Origin: Pseudomonadota bacterium
GTDB taxonomy: Bacteria; Pseudomonadota; Alphaproteobacteria; Rhizobiales; Rhizobiaceae
DNA length: 8,110 bases
Assembly (NCBI GenBank): GCA_023419995.1
Contig: JAEZXF010000024.1
Coordinates: 1-8,110 of the forward strand
Reading direction: 5' to 3'
Below the pieces are notes generated by a model. The model searched no databases, was not told the origin of the DNA, and saw nothing but the letters and a program-made list of their open reading frames with translations. A program made the translations under genes and the position numbers. Below, piece by piece: positions 1 through 5,847 of the stretch (positions within the stretch are counted from its first letter, which is position 1; every line of letters begins with the position of its first letter).

Positions 1-565
1 TGGCGCCGCACAGGCGATAGAGCGCGGCCTGGTCGGGGCGGGTCGGGACCGCGATGGTCCTGTCCGGAGCGCGAGCGGGCGAGCCGGGCGTCGCCACGCG
101 TGCGACCTTCGGCGCGTCGGCGAGCCCGCCGTCGCCCATGCAGAACACGGAGGTGGTCGCGCGCGCGAGCAGCCTGTCGTCGACGGCGGCGTGCACCTGC
201 GCGACGATGTCGACGATCAGGCCCTTGCCGGCGCCCCGGTCCTCGACCCTGCCGATGCGGTAGCGCACGACGACGGAGCCTTCCGCGGAGAGCGGCTCGA
301 GGATCTCCAGCCGTTCGGAACCGTGGACGAGACGGCGCATGTCGATGCCCGTTTCGTACAGCCACGCGTTCGTCGGCCAGCACAGGATGTTGTAGAAGGA
401 GGCCAGCGGCTTCAGCCCCTTCTCGTAGACGAAGGGCAGCGCCTCGTGGGAGGGCATGCCCGCGCCCGCGCCGACGGCCAGGGCGTAAAGCATCACGTCC
501 TTCGCCGCATAGGTGGCGGTCGCCTCCGGCGCCCGGAATCCGATCAGTTTCTCATAGGTCAGCAT
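1..565 (-). CDS. MaoC/hydratase-2-like protein (HSD17B4 C-terminal type), N-terminal part, cut by window edge
   Basis: 188 codons of an open frame that runs off the left edge; the stop codon lies outside the window. The first ~150 residues resemble the N-terminal, non-catalytic hot-dog domain of double hot-dog (R)-specific 2-enoyl-CoA hydratases (hydratase 2, MFE-2 type): a YALAVGAG segment near residue 30, FVYEKGLKPL near 47-56, then GAGKGLIVD and a TSVFCMGDGG segment before a linker. The second, catalytic domain starts with QAALYRLCGA (179-188), matching the family's YRLSGDxNPLH motif, with Ala188 where the catalytic Asp is expected. Family members add water to trans-2-enoyl-CoA to give (R)-3-hydroxyacyl-CoA. 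The ATG at 565 is preceded by GAGGG (573-577) with 7-base spacing and lies 28 bases after the SDR stop. The fold is fairly certain; activity is not, because the active-site helix is truncated. Confidence 0.85.
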   Translation of the reverse strand, partial: MLTYEKLIGFRAPEATATYAAKDVMLYALAVGAGAGMPSHEALPFVYEKGLKPLASFYNILCWPTNAWLYETGIDMRRLVHGSERLEILEPLSAEGSVVVRYRIGRVEDRGAGKGLIVDIVAQVHAAVDDRLLARATTSVFCMGDGGLADAPKVARVATPGSPARAPDRTIAVPTRPDQAALYRLCGA

Positions 566-593
566 TCCCGAGCCCTCACGCTTCCGCGCCCGT

Positions 594-1520
594 TCACGAG
601 ACGGCCCTGCCCAGCTTCGCGGCGCGATGGGCTTCCATCAGGCGCGCGGTCTGCTCGACGCCCGAATCGTAGGGCTGCGCCCCGTCGAGGCTGCGTATCT
701 CCTCGATGCGGCCGGCGATGTCGTCCACGCCCGGGACGCGGCCGGCAAACGTCGTTCCCCGCCCCTGTACCATCCGGCTGGCCGCAAAGTGATTTGCCCC
801 CGCCACGAAGATTTCACCGTCGCAGACGCATTCGCGGCTGCACAGATAGGCGACCATCGGCGCGACGTATTCGGGCGCGAGCGCCTCGGCGGTTTCCCGG
901 TCGAGGAGCGCCTCCGTCATCCGCGTGGTGGCCGACGGCGCGAGGCAGTTGATCCGCACGCCCTTGCGGCCAAGCTCCAGCCTGACCGTGTTGGCGAAGC
1001 CGACGAGGCCCATCTTCGCGGCGGCATAGTTGCCTTGCCCGAAATTGCCGAACAGGCCGGAGGGCGAGGTCGTCAGCACGATGCGGCCATAGCCCTGCTC
1101 GATCATGACGGGGGCGGCGGCCTTCACGCAGAAGAAGGCGCCCGTCATGTGGACGTCCATCACCTGACGGAAATCCTCCTCCGTCATCTTCAGCAGCGAG
1201 CGGTCGCGCAGGATGCCGGCGTTGCAGACGAGGATGTCGAGCCGGCCGAAGGCGTCCACGGCCTGCCGGACCATCCGCTCGGCCCCCCCGGCGTCGGTGA
1301 CGCTGTCGCCATTGGCCACCGCCTCGCCGCCCGCTTCGCGGATCTCGGCCACCACCCTGTCGGCCGGGCTCTCGCCGCTGGCGGCGCCATCGAGGCTCGC
1401 CCCCAGATCGTTGACCACGATCCTGGCGCCGAGCTGCGACAGCAGCAGCGCGTACTGCCGCCCCAGCCCGTTGCCGGCGCCGGTAATCAGCGCCACCTGT
1501 CCGTCCAGCCGAATGCTCAT
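594..1520 (-). CDS. Short-chain dehydrogenase, MFE-2/HSD17B4-type 3-hydroxyacyl-CoA dehydrogenase
   Basis: 308 residues. It shows a Rossmann NAD(P) motif TGAGNGLG (13-20), NDLG (37-40, an Asp typical of NAD preference), NAGILRD (100-106), and the catalytic Ser152, Tyr165, Lys169 (YAAAK). The position that is Asn in most SDRs is His124 in DVHMTG, as I recall for the MFE-2 dehydrogenase domain. The GNFGQGNY stretch before the Tyr is also characteristic of that group. About 60 residues after the core fold (from ~245) match the tail seen in MFE-2 dehydrogenase domains, which explains why it is longer than a ~250-residue SDR. Expected reaction: (R)-3-hydroxyacyl-CoA to 3-ketoacyl-CoA. The ATG at 1520 overlaps the stop of the preceding gene (ATGA) and has AAGGCGG upstream; a longer in-frame reading up to 1982 is shadow sequence from neighbouring genes. 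The next gene is the MaoC protein, giving the domain order of the eukaryotic fusion. Substrate unknown. Confidence 0.93.
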   Translation of the reverse strand: MSIRLDGQVALITGAGNGLGRQYALLLSQLGARIVVNDLGASLDGAASGESPADRVVAEIREAGGEAVANGDSVTDAGGAERMVRQAVDAFGRLDILVCNAGILRDRSLLKMTEEDFRQVMDVHMTGAFFCVKAAAPVMIEQGYGRIVLTTSPSGLFGNFGQGNYAAAKMGLVGFANTVRLELGRKGVRINCLAPSATTRMTEALLDRETAEALAPEYVAPMVAYLCSRECVCDGEIFVAGANHFAASRMVQGRGTTFAGRVPGVDDIAGRIEEIRSLDGAQPYDSGVEQTARLMEAHRAAKLGRAVS

Positions 1521-1912
1521 GAGTCCGCCTTTGCCCCGTCCCTGGTGAACACCGGCAGCCACCGGCCGGCCCCCTCGACGAAATCGACCGTGACGCGATC
1601 GCCGATGCGCACCGCTTCGCAATCCGGTCCGACGATGTTGGTCAACATGGTGATGCCCTCGTCCAGCGCGACATAGGCGATCACGTAGGGCTCTCCCGCC
1701 CGGCGCATGACGCTGAAGGAGTAGACCTCTCCTGTGCCCCCGGCCTCGATCCATTCGGTATCCGGGCTGAAGCAGTGCGGGCAGATGCTGCGCGGATAGA
1801 AATGCGGCTCGCCGCAGCCGCGGCACGATTTCAGGAGCAGCCGTCTTTCGGCCGCCGCCGCCCAGTAGGGCGCGGTCTCGGGATTGACGAGGGCGGGAAC
1901 TGTATCGGTCAT
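1517..1912 (-). CDS. Zinc-ribbon/OB-fold DUF35 protein, partner of the thiolase-like protein
   Basis: 131 residues, a normal length for stand-alone DUF35 (COG1545) proteins. The N-terminal helix region (ETAPYWAAAAERRLLLKSC) leads into a rubredoxin-like zinc ribbon with Cys30, Cys33, Cys44, Cys47 (CxxC-x10-CxxC), followed by an OB-fold from about residue 55 with the typical GTGEVYSFSV and IAYVALDEG strands. DUF35 proteins form complexes with thiolase-superfamily enzymes: ChsH2-DUF35 with the Ltp2 aldolase, BbsA with BbsB in anaerobic toluene degradation, and the archaeal thiolase/HMG-CoA synthase assembly, where it helps bind CoA. Its start overlaps the thiolase-like gene's stop by one base (TGATG) and its stop overlaps the SDR start (ATGA), so stoichiometric coupled translation with the thiolase-like subunit is likely. 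No strong Shine-Dalgarno is visible, which fits coupling. It probably has no catalytic activity alone. Confidence 0.93.
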   Translation of the reverse strand: MTDTVPALVNPETAPYWAAAAERRLLLKSCRGCGEPHFYPRSICPHCFSPDTEWIEAGGTGEVYSFSVMRRAGEPYVIAYVALDEGITMLTNIVGPDCEAVRIGDRVTVDFVEGAGRWLPVFTRDGAKADS

Positions 1913-3081
1913 CACTGGCGCTCGAGGATGAGGGTTGCACTGGCATGGCGGGTCGAAAGCGGCCCGCCCATTCCCTGGGCAAGGGCGAGGCGGCAGTCCT
2001 TCACCTGCACGGCGGGATGGGCCTCGCCGCGCAGCTGCCGGACGGCCTCGATGATCTTGGTGATCCCGCCGCGGTTGCCCGGATGGTTGTTGCACAGGCC
2101 ACCGCCGTCGGTGTTGAAGGGCAGCTTGCCTATGCCGGAGATGAGGTTGCCGTCGGCCACGAACCGGCCGCCCCGGCCCTTCTCGCAGAAGCCGAGATCC
2201 TCGAGCTGCATCAGCACCGTGATCGTGAAGCTGTCGTAGATGGAGGCGTAGTCGATGTCGCCGGGCTTCACGCCGGCCTCGTCGAAGGCCGTCCTGCCCG
2301 ATGCCGCGGCGGCCGTATAGGAGATGTCGATCCTGCCGCCGTTCTGCGTCTTGACCGCCTCGCCCGCGCCGAGCACGCTCACGACGGGCCGCTTCAGGCC
2401 CCGCGCGATCTCCGGCCGCGCGACGATCAGCGCCCCGCCCCCGTCGCTCACCACGCAGCAGTCCAGCCGGTGAAGCGGGTCCGCGATCAAGGGTGAGCTC
2501 ACGACCTCCTCGACGCTGACGACGTTGCGCAGCATGGCATGGGGGTTGTGCTGCGCGTGGTGGGACGCCGCGACCTTGATCCAGGCCAGCTGCTCGCTGG
2601 TCGTGCCGTGATCGTGCATGTGCCGGGCCGCGCACATGGCATAGAGGTTGACGAGGGCGGCGCCGTAGGGGACCTCGAAATCGACGTCCGGGATGGTCGG
2701 GCTGAGAAAGGGAGACTGCGAGGAAACCGCGCTGCCTTCCGAGCGCGGCCGGCCGGCGAGCGTTATCAGCGCGACGTCGCATTTGCCGGCCCTGATGGCC
2801 TGCGCCGCATGGCTGACATGAGCCAGATAGGACGAGCCGCCCGTCTCCGTCGTGTCGACGTGGCGCAGGTTGAGGCCGAGATAGTCGGCCATCGAGTTGG
2901 CGCCGAGGCCGGGAGCCTCGCTGTCGCAGAAATAGCCGTCGATGTCCGCCTTGGACAGGCCGGCATCCGCCAGCGCGCCCAGCGCCGCCTCGGCATGGAT
3001 CTGCGCCAGCGTCAGATCCGGCGCCTTTCTTGTCGGGTGCTCGTAGGCGCCCACGATGCAGGCCGCGTCCTTGATCGTCAT
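1912..3081 (-). CDS. Thiolase-superfamily protein (SCP-x/Ltp2-like) lacking the catalytic cysteines; possible aldolase
   Basis: 389 residues with the thiolase two-domain layout. Retained: a central VSDGGGALIV (211-220), IYDSF (281-285) at the NEAF/HDCF loop, NTDGGG (323-328), His333 in NNHPG, and the C-terminal GMGG (370-373). Missing: the nucleophilic Cys expected around 78-84 reads TTETGGSS, and the second catalytic Cys position aligns with Gln369. The protein has nine cysteines, none at these places. Tyr282 replaces the usual Asn/His of that loop. In Ltp2-type enzymes, which also lack the nucleophile and also need a DUF35 partner, the reaction is retro-aldol cleavage of a 3-hydroxyacyl-CoA rather than thiolysis; that activity here is an inference. 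Cleavage of a 3-ketoacyl-CoA by some other chemistry is the alternative. The ATG at 3081 has AGGGAAGGG five bases upstream. It follows the acyl-CoA dehydrogenase by 54 bases and is coupled to DUF35. Confidence 0.9.
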   Translation of the reverse strand: MTIKDAACIVGAYEHPTRKAPDLTLAQIHAEAALGALADAGLSKADIDGYFCDSEAPGLGANSMADYLGLNLRHVDTTETGGSSYLAHVSHAAQAIRAGKCDVALITLAGRPRSEGSAVSSQSPFLSPTIPDVDFEVPYGAALVNLYAMCAARHMHDHGTTSEQLAWIKVAASHHAQHNPHAMLRNVVSVEEVVSSPLIADPLHRLDCCVVSDGGGALIVARPEIARGLKRPVVSVLGAGEAVKTQNGGRIDISYTAAAASGRTAFDEAGVKPGDIDYASIYDSFTITVLMQLEDLGFCEKGRGGRFVADGNLISGIGKLPFNTDGGGLCNNHPGNRGGITKIIEAVRQLRGEAHPAVQVKDCRLALAQGMGGPLSTRHASATLILERQ

Positions 3082-3086
3082 TTCAA

Positions 3087-3095
3087 CCCTTCCCT
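3087..3095 (-). promoter_or_regulatory. Strong ribosome binding site of the thiolase-like gene
   Basis: The minus strand reads AGGGAAGGG, five bases before the ATG at 3081. It is the most purine-rich candidate in the window and fixes this start. Because DUF35 and the SDR downstream are joined by overlaps, this site probably sets ribosome loading for the three-gene group. Confidence 0.7.
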
Positions 3096-3118
3096 CGGAT
3101 TCCGTTCGTCACATCGCG

Positions 3119-3135
3119 GCCGCGCCGGGCGCGGC
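3119..3135 (-). repeat. Intercistronic GC hairpin directly after the acyl-CoA dehydrogenase stop
   Basis: A perfect 7-bp inverted repeat (arms 3119-3125 and 3129-3135, GCCGCGC/GCGCGGC) with a 3-base loop abuts the TGA of the acyl-CoA dehydrogenase gene. No T-run follows on the minus strand, so it is not a standard intrinsic terminator. It could protect the 3' end of an upstream mRNA segment or simply reflect high GC content. The geometry is seen directly; the role is a guess. Confidence 0.4.
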
Positions 3136-4278
3136 TCAACCCAGAAGATCGCGCGCGATGATTTCCTTCATGATCTCGCTGGTGCCGGCCCAGATCCGCT
3201 GGATGCGGGCGTCGGCATAGGCCCGGGCGATGGGGAATTCCCACATGTAGCCGTTGCCGCCGTGCAGCTGCACGCATTCGTCCGCGACGCGGCCCTGGAG
3301 CTCGGACGACCAGAACTTGACCATCGCCGCCGTGGTGGCGTCGAGCCTGTCCTCGCACACCAGCTCCACGCACCGGTCGACCATCACCCTGAGGATCTGG
3401 ACCTGCGTCGCGAGGTCGGCGAGCTTGAAGCGGGTGTTCTGGAACTCGGAGATCGAGCGCCCGAACGCCTTGCGCTCCTTGACGTAGGCGATCGTCGCAT
3501 CGAGCATGCCCTCGCACGCTCCCGCCGCCTCGATGCTGGCCTGAAGCCGCTCCCAGGCGAGCTCGGTCTTCATGTAGGAGAAGCCCGCGCCTTCCTCGCC
3601 GAGGCGGTTGGATTTCGGCACGCGCAGGTTCTCGAAGAACAGCTCGGCGGTGTCCTGGGTCTTGCGGCCGAGCTTCTTCAGGTTCTTCCCCTTGCGGAAT
3701 CCCGGCCGGTCGGCCTCGACCACGATCAGCGAGATGCCCCTTCCCCGCGCCTGCGGGTCGGTCTTGCAGGCCACGATCACCAGGTCGGCGGAGATGCCGT
3801 TGGTGATGAAGACCTTGGACCCGTTGAGGACGTAGTCGTCGCCGTCGGCGATGGCGGTGGTCCGGATGCTCTGCAGGTCGGAGCCGGCATCGGGCTCGGT
3901 CATGGCCAGCGCCATGATCGCCTCGCCGGTCACCGTCAGCGGCAGCCATCTCGCCTTCTGCTCCGGCGTGCCGTAGCGGGTGACGTAGGGGGTGGTCATG
4001 TTGGAATGGCCGCAGAAGCCCGGCCCCGAGAGCATGGCGCGGGCCTGCTCCTCGATCGCCATCCCCGCGAACCGGCGGTCGAGTCCCAGGCCGCCATATT
4101 CCACGGGGACGGTCGGTCCCAGCATGCCGATCTCGCCGGCGTCCCGCCAGACCGAGCGCGGCACGATGCCGGCGGCCTCCCATTCGTGCTCCCGCCCGGC
4201 CAGGTCCTTGAAGAAGGCCTGCACCGTCCGGCGGAACATCGCCTGTTCTTCCGTGTCTTCCGTGCGCAGCAGTTTCAT
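3136..4278 (-). CDS. Acyl-CoA dehydrogenase, long-chain (LCAD/ACADL) type
   Basis: 380 residues, the normal length for a soluble FAD-dependent acyl-CoA dehydrogenase that makes trans-2-enoyl-CoA and passes electrons to electron-transfer flavoprotein. Visible motifs: PVEYGGLGL (58-66), the FAD/substrate segment ALAMTEPDAGSDL (123-135), LNGSKVFITNG (151-161), RKAFGR (269-274), and the C-terminal LHGGNGYM (338-345) and WAGTSEIMK (363-371). Medium- and short-chain enzymes carry the catalytic Glu in YEGT; here that place is Ala364. Instead Glu243 in WERL lies on helix G, as in long-chain and isovaleryl-CoA dehydrogenases. The stretch from KFWSSELQ to the C-terminus closely recalls mammalian LCAD, so a long or branched acyl chain is plausible but not shown. 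It opens the catabolic module, 73 bases after livF and 54 before the thiolase-like gene. The start at 4278 is supported by AGGGAAGA upstream. Confidence 0.95.
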   Translation of the reverse strand: MKLLRTEDTEEQAMFRRTVQAFFKDLAGREHEWEAAGIVPRSVWRDAGEIGMLGPTVPVEYGGLGLDRRFAGMAIEEQARAMLSGPGFCGHSNMTTPYVTRYGTPEQKARWLPLTVTGEAIMALAMTEPDAGSDLQSIRTTAIADGDDYVLNGSKVFITNGISADLVIVACKTDPQARGRGISLIVVEADRPGFRKGKNLKKLGRKTQDTAELFFENLRVPKSNRLGEEGAGFSYMKTELAWERLQASIEAAGACEGMLDATIAYVKERKAFGRSISEFQNTRFKLADLATQVQILRVMVDRCVELVCEDRLDATTAAMVKFWSSELQGRVADECVQLHGGNGYMWEFPIARAYADARIQRIWAGTSEIMKEIIARDLLG

Positions 4279-4285
4279 CGTGATG

Positions 4286-4293
4286 TCTTCCCT
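4286..4293 (-). promoter_or_regulatory. Ribosome binding site of the acyl-CoA dehydrogenase gene
   Basis: The minus strand reads AGGGAAGA with a 7-base spacer to the ATG at 4278. It lies in the 73-base gap after livF, so this gene has its own initiation signal rather than an overlap. No convincing -35/-10 promoter could be read in the same gap. Confidence 0.65.
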
Positions 4294-4302
4294 ATGCCGA
4301 CA

Positions 4303-4323
4303 GGCCGGCCAACGCCGCCGGCC
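4303..4323 (-). repeat. GC-rich hairpin between the transporter and catabolic modules
   Basis: Inverted repeat GGCCGGC (4303-4309) and GCCGGCC (4317-4323) with a 7-base loop, in the only gap longer than 60 bases inside the gene run. No T-tract follows on the minus strand (the sequence continues TGTCGGCATAGG), so complete intrinsic termination is unlikely. It could attenuate or process the transcript between importer and enzymes. Self-complementary GGCCGGC arms arise easily in GC-rich DNA, hence the low confidence in any role. Confidence 0.35.
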
Positions 4324-4351
4324 CCGATCCCGGCCGCCCGTTGCCGCCCGC

Positions 4352-5074
4352 TCATACTTCGAGCCATTCCTTGCGGACGTCGTCGCGCGCGGCGAACTCC
4401 TTCGGGGTCCCCGAATAGACGATCTCGCCGTGCCCCATGATGTAGATCCGGTCGGCGATGCGCAGCGCTATCGACAGCTTCTGCTCGACCAGCAGGATCG
4501 CCACGCCCGCCCTGGCGATGTCGGCGATCATGTCCCCGACCTGCTGGACGATCTTCGGCGCCAGCCCTTCGGTCGGCTCGTCGATGATGATGAGGTCGGG
4601 GTCGCCCATCAAGGTCCGGCAGATCGTCAGCATCTGCTTCTCGCCGCCCGACAGGACGCCGGCGGGATTGTCGGCGCGCGACCCCAGGTTCGGAAACATC
4701 TCGAGCATCTGCTCCAGCCGCCATCTTCCGGGGTTGCGCACGTCCTTGATGCCGAGCATCAGGTTCTGGCGGACGGTCAGGTTCGGGAAGATGTCGCGGC
4801 TTTCGGGCACGTAGCCGAGGCCCCGCCGGGCGATCCTGTAGCTGGGCTGGCCGGCGATCTCGCTCCCCTTGAAGCGCACCGACCCGATCGGCTCGACCTC
4901 GCCCATGATCGCCTTGGCGGTGGTGGAGCGGCCGACGCCGTTGCGCCCGAGCAGCGCCACCACCTCGCCCGGCATGATCTTCAGGTCGACGCCGTTGAGG
5001 ACGTGCGACTTGCCGTAGTAGGCGTGCAGGCCGCTCACGCTCAGGATCGGCTCGACATCGGCTGTCGCGCTCAT
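4352..5074 (-). CDS. livF: HAAT-family ABC transporter ATPase, LivF type, with Arg in Walker A
   Basis: 240 residues, typical for LivF. Motifs: Walker A GRNGVGRST (43-51), Q-loop region YVPESRD (Glu91 in place of Gln, as in E. coli LivF), ABC signature LSGGE (141-145), Walker B LIIIDEP (161-167, with Glu166), and LLVEQ (194-198) where Gln198 replaces the H-loop His, also usual in LivF. The unusual feature is Arg49 (codon CGC) in place of the nearly invariant Walker A Lys. It energises uptake at the inner membrane as a dimer with LivG. Its ATG overlaps the livG stop (ATGA) and GGGGA lies upstream. I have an impression that some LivF-like proteins naturally carry GRST in Walker A, so this may be a lineage trait rather than an error. 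The substrate is set by the missing binding protein and need not be leucine. Confidence 0.95.
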   Translation of the reverse strand: MSATADVEPILSVSGLHAYYGKSHVLNGVDLKIMPGEVVALLGRNGVGRSTTAKAIMGEVEPIGSVRFKGSEIAGQPSYRIARRGLGYVPESRDIFPNLTVRQNLMLGIKDVRNPGRWRLEQMLEMFPNLGSRADNPAGVLSGGEKQMLTICRTLMGDPDLIIIDEPTEGLAPKIVQQVGDMIADIARAGVAILLVEQKLSIALRIADRIYIMGHGEIVYSGTPKEFAARDDVRKEWLEV

Positions 5075-5847
5075 GCGGTCGTCCCCATGTCGATGTGGTC
5101 GGCTTCCTCGCCCAGATAGGCCTCGCGGACCTTGGCGTTGCCGCGAATGTCGGCGGGGGCGCCCGTCGCGATCACCTTTCCGTAGACGAGGACGGAGATG
5201 CGGTCGGCCAGTCCGAATATGACGCCCATGTCATGCTCCACGATCACCAGCGTCTTGCCCCGCGTCGCCCGCTCGATCAGGGCAACGGCGCGCTCGGTCT
5301 CCGAATGCGACATCCCGGCCGTCGGCTCGTCGAGCAGGATGACGTCGGCGCCGCCCGCGATCGTCACCGCGATCTCGAGCGCGCGCTGGTCCGCATAGGG
5401 CAGGAACGCCGCGACGTGATCCGCCTTGTCGGCGAGGCCCACCTCGTGAAGGATCTCCTCGGTCTTGCGGGCGACATCCTGCAGGCCGCTCGTCCTCTGC
5501 CAGAACGAATAGCCGATGCCGGAGGCATGCAGCACGCCGCACCGGACGTTCTCCTGCACCGTCATGTTGGCGAATATGTTCGACACCTGGAAGGAGCGCG
5601 ACAGGCCCCGCCGGTTGATCTCGAACGGCTTCCTGCCGGAGATCACCTCGCCGTTGAGCATGATCTCGCCGCTGGTCGGCGCGAAGATGCCCGAGATGAG
5701 ATTGAACAGCGTCGACTTGCCGGCTCCGTTCGGGCCGATCACGGCGTGCCGTTCCCCGCGGCGGATCTCGAGATCGACGCCCTGGATGACGTCGACATTG
5801 CCGAACGTCTTCCTGACGCCGCTGAGCTGAAGGGCGTTCTCGGTCAT
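5071..5847 (-). CDS. livG: HAAT-family ABC transporter ATPase, LivG type
   Basis: 258 residues. Canonical Walker A GPNGAGKST (38-46), Q-loop Gln87 in SRSFQ, Walker B VILLDEP (169-175, Glu174) and H-loop His205 in VEHD. The signature region reads LPYADQRALEIA (149-160); LivG normally has LxYGxQRRLEIA, so Ala152 replaces the second glycine of the LSGGQ-equivalent motif. The insertion before the signature and the PTAGMSHSE stretch after Walker B are typical of LivG. It pairs with LivF on the cytoplasmic face of the LivH/LivM permease. The start overlaps the livM stop (ATGA), with GGGAG about ten bases upstream, and its stop overlaps livF. The family call is secure. How much ATP each site of the LivF/LivG pair hydrolyses cannot be read from sequence. 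Confidence 0.96.
   Translation of the reverse strand: MTENALQLSGVRKTFGNVDVIQGVDLEIRRGERHAVIGPNGAGKSTLFNLISGIFAPTSGEIMLNGEVISGRKPFEINRRGLSRSFQVSNIFANMTVQENVRCGVLHASGIGYSFWQRTSGLQDVARKTEEILHEVGLADKADHVAAFLPYADQRALEIAVTIAGGADVILLDEPTAGMSHSETERAVALIERATRGKTLVIVEHDMGVIFGLADRISVLVYGKVIATGAPADIRGNAKVREAYLGEEADHIDMGTTA

Noticed and set aside
627..1676. Plus-strand open frame opposite the SDR gene
   Set aside because: No domain seen; the SDR motifs on the minus strand account for the sequence.
1521..1982. N-terminal extension of the SDR to an upstream ATG at 1982
   Set aside because: The extra ~154 residues are out-of-frame translation of the DUF35 gene and the end of the thiolase-like gene. The start at 1520 has its own Shine-Dalgarno and matches the family N-terminus.
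3119..3135. Rho-independent terminator call for the intercistronic hairpins
   Set aside because: Neither hairpin (3119-3135 or 4303-4323) is followed by a T-run on the minus strand, and genes continue in the same direction with good ribosome binding sites.
2539..4440. Long open frame on the plus strand (633 codons) antisense to the thiolase-like and acyl-CoA dehydrogenase genes
   Set aside because: Its translation has no recognisable domain and is rich in Arg, Gly, Ala, Asp and His, the usual mirror of GC-rich coding DNA. The opposite strand carries clear enzyme motifs.
4929..4931. Walker A Arg codon in livF taken as a sequencing error
   Set aside because: Lys codons are AAA or AAG and the codon is CGC, so at least two base changes would be needed. 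The flanking motif is intact, so a real substitution is more likely.
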